A DNA stretch of 64,000 nucleotides, taken from NCBI RefSeq assembly GCF_001552355.1, contig NZ_BCRA01000024.1:1-64000 (forward strand), written 5' to 3'. Positions 48,510-56,914 of this stretch are shown here, piece after piece (the stretch's first letter is position 1; every line of letters starts with the position of its first letter). The stretch comes from Microbacterium resistens NBRC 103078. GTDB taxonomy: Bacteria > Actinomycetota > Actinomycetes > Actinomycetales > Microbacteriaceae. Under the pieces are notes generated by a model. That model searched no databases, was not told where the DNA came from, and saw only the letters and a program-made list of their open reading frames with translations. A program made the position numbers and the translations under genes.

Positions 48510-49496
48510 TCAGCCGACTGCCGAGTTCAACGACGCGGCGCTGCTCTCGACGTGCATGGACAGGGCAGTCCGGTACTGCGACGGGGTAACGCCGAATCGT
48601 TGACGGAACCATCGCGAGGCTACCCGTGGATCACTCCAACCCACCGCTTGAGACGCGCAAGCGAGCGACATGTCGGTCTCTTCGATAAGCCGAGTGAACT
48701 CAGTGACGCGAACCTCCGTGAGAAATCGCATCGGCGGTGCGCCCGCGTACCGGGCGAACAAACGAGTCAGATGTGTGCGAGACAGTGCGACCTCCCGCGC
48801 CAGCGACGACACCGTCCACGGCTCGGCGAGCCTGGCGCGCAGCACGTGAACTGCTTTCCCGATATGCCCGACCAGCACTGGGTCGGTCAGGCGACCATCC
48901 ACAGGGTGCCACGCATCCACGAGACCTTCTGATCGGGCGTCCGGGGCGAGGAAGACAGGCACGACCTCGGCAACCCACCGCGCGACGAACTCGATCGTGC
49001 GGGCGGTCACCAACTCCAACGGCTGACGATTCGTGTCGAGCAAGCTGAGCTGCCGCCAGATCGGCTCCAGTGCGTGTAAGCGCTCTTTCCCAACATGCAG
49101 CACGAGCGGCGCGCCATCCCAATCATCAGGATGAAGACCAGGAACGAGGCGCTGCTTGATCGGCAGAAAGCATTCCATCTGCCTTCGCCACAGTTCATCG
49201 TCGGCGTACACCGTCCAGGCCCGCACCTCAGGCTTCGGGACCAACTGACACCACCTGCCAGCCCCGACCGCGACCGCAGAACCCGTCGGCAAGATCACGT
49301 TCCGTTCCCTCGTCCGGATCTCGCAGACGCCATCGACGACATTGACGATCTTCGCGAACGGGAATACCGCACGCGCTGTCGGCAACCGCCGCACCATCTC
49401 AACGGCGGCTATCCGCATCGGCAAGCCGCTGTGCAGGGCTGCGCTTTCCAGCGGAGCGGCCTGCGTCGAACACACTTGCGCTGAGTACGGCGCCAT
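48510..49496 (-). CDS. AraC family transcriptional regulator
   Basis: 328 residues from the ATG at 49496; the frame is open further up, but the protein has usual family length from here. An AraC-type ligand-binding N-domain (residues 30-200) is followed by two HTH motifs: TVSSLAREVALSRTHLTRLF near 242 and LACASQAVGWSDPRVASRWF near 292. No clear partner gene lies on its strand; the target is unknown. Confidence 0.8.
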   Translation of the reverse strand: MAPYSAQVCSTQAAPLESAALHSGLPMRIAAVEMVRRLPTARAVFPFAKIVNVVDGVCEIRTRERNVILPTGSAVAVGAGRWCQLVPKPEVRAWTVYADDELWRRQMECFLPIKQRLVPGLHPDDWDGAPLVLHVGKERLHALEPIWRQLSLLDTNRQPLELVTARTIEFVARWVAEVVPVFLAPDARSEGLVDAWHPVDGRLTDPVLVGHIGKAVHVLRARLAEPWTVSSLAREVALSRTHLTRLFARYAGAPPMRFLTEVRVTEFTRLIEETDMSLACASQAVGWSDPRVASRWFRQRFGVTPSQYRTALSMHVESSAASLNSAVG

Positions 49497-49866
49497 GGCG
49501 CTTCGGACAGGATCGTGAGATTCCGCCGTGATCTTCTCCTCTCTGAGTTGAGCCGTGTCCACCTCTTGTGCTTCTCGGGCGCGGCGCAATCGCGGGTTCT
49601 TCATGCAGGAGGCGCAGGGGAACCTCGCGGGAGTGTCGCCTGCGCTCCGAAGCCGTTCTACGGGGCGGCGAGCACGAGAGAGGCCCGACACGAGATGTGA
49701 CGCTACGTAACGTCGTAGTGAGCGACGCGTGAACGTCCACACGCCGACGCAAGATCACCCGACAGGAGCAGGTCAAACCTCCCGTGTTCTGGGTGCTGTA
49801 GGCGGTGATGCGGTTCATCGGATGATGGCGAGAGCCACAGTTCGTCACGTCGATGTCAACCAGAAT
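49497..49866. other. Intergenic region, AraC/TetR divergent
   Basis: About 370 bases with lower GC than its surroundings. No convincing gene; the AraC reading frame stays open into it on the minus strand, so a longer AraC N-terminus cannot be fully excluded. Promoters for both divergent genes must lie here or in the next 40 bases. Confidence 0.5.
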
Positions 49867-49881
49867 CCTAAACATGTTAGG
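49867..49881. promoter_or_regulatory. Palindromic TetR operator (CCTAAACATGTTAGG)
   Basis: A perfect 15-bp palindrome with CCTAA arms, ending 28 bases before the tetR start. A partial second copy (AATCCTAAT) follows at about 49885. Spacing places it over the likely promoter, fitting autoregulation. Confidence 0.8.
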
Positions 49882-49909
49882 GTAAATCCTAATAAGGGAA
49901 GGTGATGAA

Positions 49910-50518
49910 GTGAATCGTGCGCGGCTCACGACGGAGCGTCTCGTAGAGGATGCGTGTCGTCTCGCGGATGAACAGGGGGTGGAACGGGTCACGATGTCTG
50001 CTCTTGCTCGGCGTGCCGGGGTGCAGGCAGCGAGCCTGTACACGCACGTTCGCAGTTTGCGGGATCTGCGGACTCGCATGGCGCTTCGGGCGCTTTCTGA
50101 GCTTTCCGATCGCTTGTCCGCGGCGCTGTCAGGTCGGTCGGGGCGTGACGCGTTGACGGCGTTGGCGGCTACGTACCGGTCGTACGCGGCAGATCATCCT
50201 GGGCGGTATGAGGCTGCGCGCCTGCGGTTGGATTCGCCCACTGCGCACTCGAGTGATGGCCCGCGGCATGTGCAGCTGACTGGGGCGGTGTTGAGGGGAT
50301 ACGAGGTTCCGGAGGAAGAGCAGGTGCATGCCGTCCGGTTCATCGGTGCAACCATCCACGGCTACATCGAACTGCAGCGTTCGGGTGGGTTCGCACACTC
50401 ACAGCCCGACCCTGAGGTCAGCTGGCAACGCTGTATCGATGCGCTACATCAACTGCTCAGTCATTGGCCAACGCATCGAGATGAACGTGAAGGAGGATCT
50501 AGTGGAGATCACAGCTGA
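49910..50518 (+). CDS. TetR/AcrR family transcriptional regulator
   Basis: 202 residues. The HTH is VTMSALARRAGVQAASLYTH near 27-46. The C-terminal domain (YRSYAADHPGRYEAARLRL, then FIGATIHGYIELQRSGGF) is of the WHG type (TetR_C_33). GTG start with GAAGGTGATGAA upstream. The SGNH hydrolase gene overlaps its end by 17 bases, so it probably controls that enzyme. Confidence 0.88.
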   Translation: MNRARLTTERLVEDACRLADEQGVERVTMSALARRAGVQAASLYTHVRSLRDLRTRMALRALSELSDRLSAALSGRSGRDALTALAATYRSYAADHPGRYEAARLRLDSPTAHSSDGPRHVQLTGAVLRGYEVPEEEQVHAVRFIGATIHGYIELQRSGGFAHSQPDPEVSWQRCIDALHQLLSHWPTHRDEREGGSSGDHS

Positions 50519-51656
50519 ACTTGTTCGTGGTGCTGTCGAGATCGAGCGCACCGAAACTGGCGTTCGACCGCATCGCCTACCTGCGTGGGCTCGGCGTCAA
50601 GCAGATGCGCAGCTCGAGCTAGCCGAAGCGCAGCCCGCGGGAGTTCGAGTCGCTTTTCGATCTGCCGCAACACGCGTGACTCTTGTGGCTCGCGCTGAGC
50701 GGTTCGGTTACGTCGGCGTTCCGCTGCGTGCGCCGGGCGTGTTCGATGTACTCGTCGACGGGGAACTCGTCGCCTCGGCCTCGCTTTCGAGCGCGGTTCA
50801 GATCCTTCGTGACCTCACCACTGGCGAGATCACCCGCTCAGAGGCCGAGCCGGAAGAGCTGACCTTTGAGCTCGGCGTGTCCGGTGGCGTGGAACGTCTG
50901 GTCGAGATATGGCTGCCGTATTCGGAGTCAGTCGAACTGATCTCCATTGACGCAGACGAGCCGCTCGCTCCGGCGCACCGGCCAGCTCCAACATGGGTTC
51001 ATTACGGGTCCTCGATCAGCCAGGGATCTAACGCAGCCAGCGCGGCCACCATCTGGACGGCGGTTGCCGCGCGTCTCGGAGGCGTAGAACTCACGAACCT
51101 GGGCTTCGGTGGCAGTGCCCTACTGGACCCGTTCGTCGCACGAACGATACGGGATCTGCCCGCCGACTTGATCTCCGTGAAAGTGGGGATCAACATCGTC
51201 AACGCGGATCTCATGCGCCGTCGCGCTTTCGCCCCGGCACTCCATGGCTTCCTCGACGTGATCCGGGACGGTCACCCCGACACGCCTTTGCTGCTGGTCA
51301 CCCCGCTGTGGAGCCCGATCTTCGAACACACACCCGGGCCCGGAGCGTTCGACCCTGACGCGCTCTCCCGGGGAGAGACGAGATTCGTCGCTGCCGGCGA
51401 CCCAGCGGAGGTCCGAAGTGGAAAGCTTGATCTCGCCACGATCCGCGCTGACATCGACCGGGTAGTTCACGACCGTTCCGCGTCCGACCCGAACCTTTTC
51501 CAACTCGACGGAATGGCCCTCTACGGGGCGAGCGATGCACAGTCACATCCACTCCCAGACGACCTCCACCCTGATGCGGCCACCCACCGGCTTCTCGGGG
51601 AGAGGTTCGCCGAGGAGGTTTTCGGCGTTGAGGGGGCGATCCCCACCACAAAGTGA
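50502..51656 (+). CDS. SGNH/GDSL family hydrolase
   Basis: 384 residues. The N-terminal beta-rich domain (to about 160) resembles the SGNH N-terminal module of plant-type or carbohydrate esterases. The catalytic domain has block I VHYGSSISQGSNA (Ser near 170), block II LGFGGSALLDP, block III VGINIVN and the Asp-His pair in LPDDLHPDAATH near 362. It is probably an esterase or lipase on a sugar- or small-molecule ester. GTG at 50502 follows AAGGAGG by 5 bases. Confidence 0.88.
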   Translation: MEITAELVRGAVEIERTETGVRPHRLPAWARRQADAQLELAEAQPAGVRVAFRSAATRVTLVARAERFGYVGVPLRAPGVFDVLVDGELVASASLSSAVQILRDLTTGEITRSEAEPEELTFELGVSGGVERLVEIWLPYSESVELISIDADEPLAPAHRPAPTWVHYGSSISQGSNAASAATIWTAVAARLGGVELTNLGFGGSALLDPFVARTIRDLPADLISVKVGINIVNADLMRRRAFAPALHGFLDVIRDGHPDTPLLLVTPLWSPIFEHTPGPGAFDPDALSRGETRFVAAGDPAEVRSGKLDLATIRADIDRVVHDRSASDPNLFQLDGMALYGASDAQSHPLPDDLHPDAATHRLLGERFAEEVFGVEGAIPTTK

Positions 51657-51826
51657 CAGTGACTGCGTTGATCTGATCGTTGCGTTGAGCGAGCCAGATC
51701 CCCAGCCTTCGTAGAGGATTCGGCGAGCTGACTGGTGCGTCGCGGCCGTCTGATGCCTCTCGTTCGGCGCGCGCCCGTCGTGACCATGCCGTCGACCGGC
51801 TGATCCCGCCCCCGGCGCAGGCCGAG

Positions 51827-52111
51827 CTACACGTCCTCGTCGAGGATGTGCCGATCGAGTTGCTGGGGGGAGGCGGAGCGGGCGGCGAGGAGTCCGCCGA
51901 TGCCGGGGATGAGGGAGAGCACCCAGACGATGTGTCGGTCACCGCGGACGAGGATCGCGGTGATGACGGTGGCCATGTACGCCAGGCCGTGCAGCGGCCC
52001 GAGAATCTGCGAGATCGCGGGTGCATGCACGGTGAGCATGTTGGCGAGCATGAGGATGAGGGTGACCAGTTCGGCCGTCCCCGCGATCTGGAGCATGCGG
52101 CGGGGACTCAT
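51827..52111 (-). CDS. DUF3817-like small membrane protein
   Basis: 94 residues with three membrane helices. MLQIAGTAELVTLILMLANM at the N-terminus and GPLHGLAYMATVITAI in the middle fit DUF3817. It overlaps the DUF2269 gene (ATGA). Function unknown. 51,657-51,826 holds no gene I can support. Confidence 0.75.
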   Translation of the reverse strand: MSPRRMLQIAGTAELVTLILMLANMLTVHAPAISQILGPLHGLAYMATVITAILVRGDRHIVWVLSLIPGIGGLLAARSASPQQLDRHILDEDV

Positions 52112-52593
52112 AGCCCGACGCCCGTGGTCGATCCCGGCCGGTAGATCATGAGGACGACGACGATGGCCCACACCACGTTGAAGATCCCGGTGACCATGCT
52201 TAGGCTCCCCGGGATCCGGTCGAGCGAGGGCTGGGCCGGATCGGCTGCGTCGGGGTCGAGAGCGCGGACGAGGTGTGACTGTCTGGGCAGGATGAAGGCG
52301 ATGAGCAGGACCGCGGCGATCGCGGTGAGGATCATCGACGCGATCAGCCACGCGTCGCCGAGGACGCCGATGCTCGCCGCTGTGGCCAGCCCGAACACGG
52401 GCACCAGGACGGCGATCACGCTGTAGACGCGGGTGACGCGGTGCAGGATGCGTGCCACCGCGGCCTTTCGGGGATCGTCCGGGGATGCCAGCGCGAGCCG
52501 GGCGAACCGGGGGAACATGCTCGCGGCGATCGCGACGGGCCCGATGGTGAGGATTGCGGCGAGGACGTGGACAGACAGCAGGAAGGCGTTCAT
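52108..52593 (-). CDS. DUF2269-like membrane protein
   Basis: 161 residues with four membrane helices. LLSVHVLAAILTIGPVAIAA and an early His inside helix 1 resemble DUF2269/YhaI-type proteins. It overlaps genes on both sides by ATGA, forming a three-gene operon. Confidence 0.75.
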   Translation of the reverse strand: MNAFLLSVHVLAAILTIGPVAIAASMFPRFARLALASPDDPRKAAVARILHRVTRVYSVIAVLVPVFGLATAASIGVLGDAWLIASMILTAIAAVLLIAFILPRQSHLVRALDPDAADPAQPSLDRIPGSLSMVTGIFNVVWAIVVVLMIYRPGSTTGVGL

Positions 52594-52907
52594 CGGGTGA
52601 CCCGCTCTCCGGTGACGTGGGTTTGCGGCAACCGTCCGGCTCGGGATACCCCGGTGAGGCTGTCGCCGGTGATGGTGACGTCGTATTCGAGGTTGAGCCG
52701 GAGGGGCTTGGTGATCTGCTGTCTCCACGTGGCGTGCTGGCCATCCGGGGTGTCTTCGGTCACAAGGTCGGTCAGGGGGACTGCTTCGCCCGCGCCGTGC
52801 GCCGTCCCGGTGACCGAACCGTCATGTTCTTCGAAGTGGTAGTTGGCTTCGATGGTCCCGATGGGAGTTTTCATCCTCAGTCGCCAGTCACCGCAGATGG
52901 GGTTCAT
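52590..52907 (-). CDS. Small beta-rich protein of unknown function
   Basis: 105 residues. Alternating strand pattern (GTIEANYHFEEHDGSVTGTA, LRLNLEYDVTITGDSLTGVS) looks like a small beta barrel such as a lipocalin-like or SRPBCC-independent ligand binder. No family recognised. First gene of the 52.9-51.8 kb operon after the DJ-1 gene. Confidence 0.65.
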   Translation of the reverse strand: MNPICGDWRLRMKTPIGTIEANYHFEEHDGSVTGTAHGAGEAVPLTDLVTEDTPDGQHATWRQQITKPLRLNLEYDVTITGDSLTGVSRAGRLPQTHVTGERVTR

Positions 52908-52930
52908 TCGCTTTGGTGTTCCTTTCGTTC

Positions 52931-53629
52931 TCAGGTCCGGATGCTCACGGCGTGGGGGGCTTTGGGCACCGTGGTAGGGGCCTTGCCGGCGGCGCGCCAG
53001 ACGGTGCCGCGTCGCTCGTACTCGAAGAGTTCCTCGACAGCGTGGGCGATCCGGGGTCCGAAGTGCCGTTCTAAGAGGTAGAGGGCCAGGTCGAGCCCGG
53101 AGGTGACGCCGCCGGCGGTGACGAGGTCGCCGTCGTCGACGACGCGGGCGTTGACCGCTGTCGCGCCGGTCGCCTCCAGCAGTGGCATTCCGAGGGTGTG
53201 GGTGACGACGTTGCGGCCCTCGCAGAGTCCGCCCATCGCCAGCGCGAGCGAGCCGCCGCACACTGCCGTGACCAGGACGTCGGGGTCGCGCATCGCGTTG
53301 GCGATGAGCGGGATCGCCCCGGTCGCCGCGAACCGTGCCAAAAGGACCGGGATCGTCTCGGCGCCCTCGTCGGGGTCGCCGTCAACCGGCCCGGATGCAC
53401 CGGGCACGAGCACGATCCCCGGCCGGTGGGGATCGAGCGCCGCCGTCGCGCGGAGCCTGAGGCCCTGCGAGCCGGAGACGACATCGCGCGCCCCTTCGGC
53501 GCTGACCAGAGTGATGTCGAGTGCGTTGTCGAGGAAGTACTCGCTGCCTGCGACGAACACCTCGAACGGCGCGATCACATCGAGCGGATCAAACCCGTCG
53601 AACAGCACGATCTGCACGGACATCGACAC
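52931..53629 (-). CDS. DJ-1/PfpI family protein
   Basis: 232 residues. The nucleophile elbow is VTAVCGGSLAL with Cys124; Glu in FEVFVAGSE near 24 is the conserved partner. Related proteins include isonitrile hydratase and stress chaperone/glyoxalase enzymes. It is divergent from a GlxA-type regulator that has the same fold, so the pair likely forms a regulated unit. Confidence 0.85.
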   Translation of the reverse strand: MSMSVQIVLFDGFDPLDVIAPFEVFVAGSEYFLDNALDITLVSAEGARDVVSGSQGLRLRATAALDPHRPGIVLVPGASGPVDGDPDEGAETIPVLLARFAATGAIPLIANAMRDPDVLVTAVCGGSLALAMGGLCEGRNVVTHTLGMPLLEATGATAVNARVVDDGDLVTAGGVTSGLDLALYLLERHFGPRIAHAVEELFEYERRGTVWRAAGKAPTTVPKAPHAVSIRT

Positions 53630-53776
53630 GGGAACTCCCTTGCGTTGGCGGAAACGGCGGCGACGCTATCGAGTCTCCGGCCTGTTCCGATCGGGCACAA
53701 TCGGCCCGATGGTCAATGATCGCCGGAATCTGGCCACGCGTTCTGAACGTCAATCTCGCGCTTGAATATCTGTAGG

Positions 53777-54757
53777 ATGCACGGTATGTACACCGTCGTC
53801 GCGCTCGCTCTTCCTGATGTGATCGCGTTCGATCTGGCCACCGCAGTGGAGACGTTTGGTCGTGTGACGCTCCCGGACGGGCGCCTGGCGTATCGGGTGA
53901 TCGTCGCCGGGACGGCGCCCACGGTCGACGCGGGCCCCCTCCAGATCGCCACGAGCGTGGGTCTCGAAGCGCTGGAGCGAGCGGACACGATCATGGTTCC
54001 AGGGCGCAACGACGCGGCCGCGCCGCTCCCGGACGGCGTCGCGGACGCGCTCCGTGCGGCAGCGGCGGCGGGGACGCGCATCGCTTCGATCTGCGTGGGG
54101 GCGTTCGTGCTCGCAGACGCAGGGCTCCTCGATGGGCAGCGCGCGACGACCCACTGGCTCGCCACCGATCTGCTCGCACGACGGTTCCCGCGGGTGATCG
54201 TGGAGCCGGATGTGCTCTACACCGACAATGGGCAGGTGCTCACTTCGGCGGGTGCGGCCGCAGGGCTGGACCTGTGCCTGCACATGATCCGTCGGGACTT
54301 CGGTGCAGCGGTCGCCGCCCACGCGTCACGGTTGGCGGTCGCGCCGCTGCACCGCACAGGAGGGCAGGCGCAGTTCATCGTCCGGAATCCGCCCACCTAC
54401 CGCACCGCCACGCTGGAGGACGTGCTCGTGTGGATCGAGGAGAACGCCCACCGTCCGCTCACGCTCGCCGACATCGCAACAGCAGCCCACACGAGCATCC
54501 GTACTCTGACCCGACGTTTTCACCAGGAGACCGGGCAGGCTCCCATGGAATGGGTCACCGGTGTGCGCATCCGGCACGCGCAGGAGCTGCTGGAGACCAC
54601 CGACCACAGCATCGAGCGCATCGCCCGACAGATCGGCTTCAGCAGCCCCAGCGCCTTCCGCGACCAGTTCCGCCGCGCCACCCGAGTCTCTCCCAGCGAG
54701 TACCGCGCAACATTCTCCGGCCGTCCGCCATACGACAACGACGAGGCGACCCGGTGA
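53777..54757 (+). CDS. GlxA-type AraC regulator with DJ-1/PfpI domain
   Basis: 326 residues. The DJ-1/PfpI sensing domain (residues 1-190) keeps a Cys in ASICVGAFVLADAG near 95. The AraC domain has HTHs LADIATAAHTSIRTLTRRF near 235 and IERIARQIGFSSPSAFRDQF near 283. ATG 53777 and 53786 are both possible starts; an upstream TTG is less likely. It probably controls the divergent DJ-1 operon. Confidence 0.88.
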   Translation: MHGMYTVVALALPDVIAFDLATAVETFGRVTLPDGRLAYRVIVAGTAPTVDAGPLQIATSVGLEALERADTIMVPGRNDAAAPLPDGVADALRAAAAAGTRIASICVGAFVLADAGLLDGQRATTHWLATDLLARRFPRVIVEPDVLYTDNGQVLTSAGAAAGLDLCLHMIRRDFGAAVAAHASRLAVAPLHRTGGQAQFIVRNPPTYRTATLEDVLVWIEENAHRPLTLADIATAAHTSIRTLTRRFHQETGQAPMEWVTGVRIRHAQELLETTDHSIERIARQIGFSSPSAFRDQFRRATRVSPSEYRATFSGRPPYDNDEATR

Positions 54758-54791
54758 ACACCGCGGGTGAGCAGGTCCGCGCGCGGTGTCG

Positions 54792-55088
54792 TTAGCGCGA
54801 AGCCAACACCGCCGCTGACGTCAGCGCCTCCGGAGGTGATCCGTGGGGTGTGCTGATCTGGGCCCAGAGGTCGTCGAGGGACAGGCCGAGCACGATGGCG
54901 ACCGCGGCAACGGTGGGAAACGCTGGTGTGGCGACCCTGCCGGTCTCGATCTTGCGCAACGTCTCGGGGGAGATCCCCGCCTCGATCGCGACGTCAAGGA
55001 TCGAACGTGGACCGCGCGCGACACGGAGTAGTTCTCCGAGCCGCTGCCCGCGTTTGACGTCCTCGCGAGTGAGCGGCAATCTGACCAT
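54792..55088 (-). CDS. XRE family helix-turn-helix regulator
   Basis: 98 residues. HTH: ILDVAIEAGISPETLRKIETGR near 37, then TVAAVAIVLGLSLDDLW. Divergent from a methionine aminopeptidase gene, with a long palindrome covering the shared promoter. No ligand-binding domain. Confidence 0.85.
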   Translation of the reverse strand: MVRLPLTREDVKRGQRLGELLRVARGPRSILDVAIEAGISPETLRKIETGRVATPAFPTVAAVAIVLGLSLDDLWAQISTPHGSPPEALTSAAVLASR

Positions 55089-55092
55089 GCCA

Positions 55093-55134
55093 CCAATACT
55101 AATCACGGTATAGTCGTACCGGTATAAGTATTGG
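55093..55134. promoter_or_regulatory. 42-bp palindromic operator between XRE regulator and map
   Basis: Outer arms CCAATACT (55093-55100) and AGTATTGG (55127-55134) and inner arms CGGTA (55106-55110) and TACCG (55117-55121) are symmetric about one centre. It sits 5 bases upstream of the regulator start and 22 bases before the map ATG, so binding would control both genes. Confidence 0.82.
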
Positions 55135-55156
55135 AGATTTGGCGGGAAGGTGCCGG

Positions 55157-55933
55157 ATGATCGAGATCCTCACTCCGAGCGAGCTGGACCGGGCGCGAGT
55201 CACCGGCCGCATCGTCGGCGACGTTCTCCAGCGCCTCAAGGCCCGCTGCCGGGTCGGGACGAACCTGCTCCAGGTTGACCAGTGGGCGCGGGAGATGATC
55301 GATGCTGCCGGTGCGACCTCATGCTACGTCGACTATGCGCCCTCGTTCGGGCGCGGTCCCTTTGGGCACTACATCTGCACCGCCGTCAACGACGCCGTGC
55401 TGCACGGCATGCCACGCGACTACCGCCTCGCGGATGGGGACCTGCTCACCCTCGACCTCGCGGTCATCAAGGACGGGGTCGCGGCGGACGCCGCGATCAG
55501 CTTCATCGTCGGCGACACCCACAACCCGCAGGACGTCGCGATGATCGACGCCACCGAACGGGCGCTGATGGCCGCGATTCATGTTGCCGCGCCGGGGTTG
55601 CGGCTGGGGGACCTCTCGCACGCGATCGAGCAGGTGCTGTCGGGCGCCGGCTACCTGATCAATACCGAGTTCGGTGGTCACGGCATCGGCTCGACGATGC
55701 ACCAGGACCCGCACGTGTCCAACAAGGGACGACCCGGGCGAGGATACCGGCTGCGGCCCGGGCTGCTGCTGGCCCTGGAACCGTGGGTGATGGCCGACAC
55801 CGACCGGCTCATCACTGACCCGGACGACGGGTGGACGCTGCGCAGCGCCACCGGATGCCGCACCGCCCACACCGAGCACACCATCGCGATCACCGACCAT
55901 GGCGCCGAGATCCTCACCCTCCCACAGCAATAG
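55157..55933 (+). CDS. map: Type I methionine aminopeptidase (accessory copy)
   Basis: 258 residues. All five metal ligands are present: Asp100, Asp111, His175 (FGGHGIGSTMHQDP), Glu208 (LALEPWVM) and Glu240, with His83 in VLHGMP. It removes the initiator Met from nascent proteins. GGAAGG precedes the ATG. The presence of its own XRE repressor and position in accessory DNA suggest a second, regulated copy beside the housekeeping gene. Confidence 0.9.
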   Translation: MIEILTPSELDRARVTGRIVGDVLQRLKARCRVGTNLLQVDQWAREMIDAAGATSCYVDYAPSFGRGPFGHYICTAVNDAVLHGMPRDYRLADGDLLTLDLAVIKDGVAADAAISFIVGDTHNPQDVAMIDATERALMAAIHVAAPGLRLGDLSHAIEQVLSGAGYLINTEFGGHGIGSTMHQDPHVSNKGRPGRGYRLRPGLLLALEPWVMADTDRLITDPDDGWTLRSATGCRTAHTEHTIAITDHGAEILTLPQQ

Positions 55934-55967
55934 ATGCCCCGATAGCGTCACCGGCCCCCGCCGCTGA

Positions 55968-56544
55968 GGACCGTATCCGGATGAGTTCCGCCAGCGCGCG
56001 CTGCGGATGCTGAGCGAGGCTCGCCCTGATCACAAGACCGATCACGCTGCGATCAAGCACGTCGCCGCCAAGCTCGGCGTCAACCCCGAGACGCTTCGAC
56101 TGTGGAAGAAGCGCCTCGACGTCGACGAGGGCCGGCAGTCGGGGACCTCGAGTGAGGCGCAGGCGGAGATCAAGCGGTTGAAGAAGCAGATCGCCGAGTT
56201 GGAGAAGGCGAACGAGATCTTGCGGTCTGCGAGCGTGTTTTTCGCGACCGAGCTCGGCCGCCCCTCGTCGAGATGATCGCGTTCATCGACAAGATGCGTG
56301 ATCGTTTCGGGGTCGAGCTCGTGTGCCGTGTGATGCGGCAGGCCGAGGTGGGGTTCCTCACCGCCCGCGGATACCGGGCCGCGAAAGCGCGTCCGGCGTC
56401 AGCCCGGCAGCTGAGAGACGAGCTGCTGATTCCGGAGATCACCCGGCTGCATGCGGAGAACTATGGCGTCTACGGGGTCCGGAAGATGCACGCGCTGCTG
56501 CGCCAGCAGGGCGGGATGATCGGTCGCGACCAGACCGGCGGGCG
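55968..56544 (+). pseudogene. Truncated IS3-family element (orfA and 5' part of orfB)
   Basis: orfA starts at a 5'-truncated point (YPDEFRQRALRMLSEA) and runs to 56276 with the coiled-coil KRLKKQIAELEKANEIL. orfB (from 56273) has its HTH part (VELVCRVMRQAEVGFLTARGY, NYGVYGVRKMHALLR) but stops after IGRDQT, exactly where the next IS3 element begins. The catalytic rve domain is missing. Confidence 0.85.
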
Positions 56545-56608
56545 TGAGGAACGAATGGGTGACGACTGATCGTTAGTGCCGGGAGGCGCTGGCGGGGAGG
56601 ATGTCATC

Positions 56609-56914
56609 ATGCCCGGTCCCTATCCGAAAGAGTTCCGCGAGGACGTCGTCGCGGTCGCTCGTAGCCGCGAGAGCGGCGTCACTATCAAACAGATCGCCAC
56701 CGACTTCGGTATCAGCGAAGCAACGCTGCAGAATTGGCTCCGCCAAGCCGATATCGAAGACGGCAACCGTCCCGGTCAGACCGCCGCCGATGCCGCCGAG
56801 GCCCGGGAGTTGAAGAAGCGGATCCGCCTGCTCGAACAAGAAAACGAGGTCCTTCGCCGTGCAGCGGCGTATCTGTCGCAGGCGAATCTGCGTCTCGGTG
56901 GCTCCCTAAAATGA
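56609..56914 (+). CDS. IS3-family transposase OrfA
   Basis: 101 residues. HTH_Tnp_1 domain (YPKEFREDVVAVARSRESGV, IATDFGISEATLQNW) and a leucine zipper (LKKRIRLLEQENEVLRRAAA). Overlaps orfB by ATGA, allowing coupled or frameshifted OrfAB. Confidence 0.9.
   Translation: MPGPYPKEFREDVVAVARSRESGVTIKQIATDFGISEATLQNWLRQADIEDGNRPGQTAADAAEARELKKRIRLLEQENEVLRRAAAYLSQANLRLGGSLK

Noticed and set aside
51657-51826. Gene fragment between the SGNH hydrolase and DUF3817 genes
   Set aside because: Only short frames without motif or start signal.
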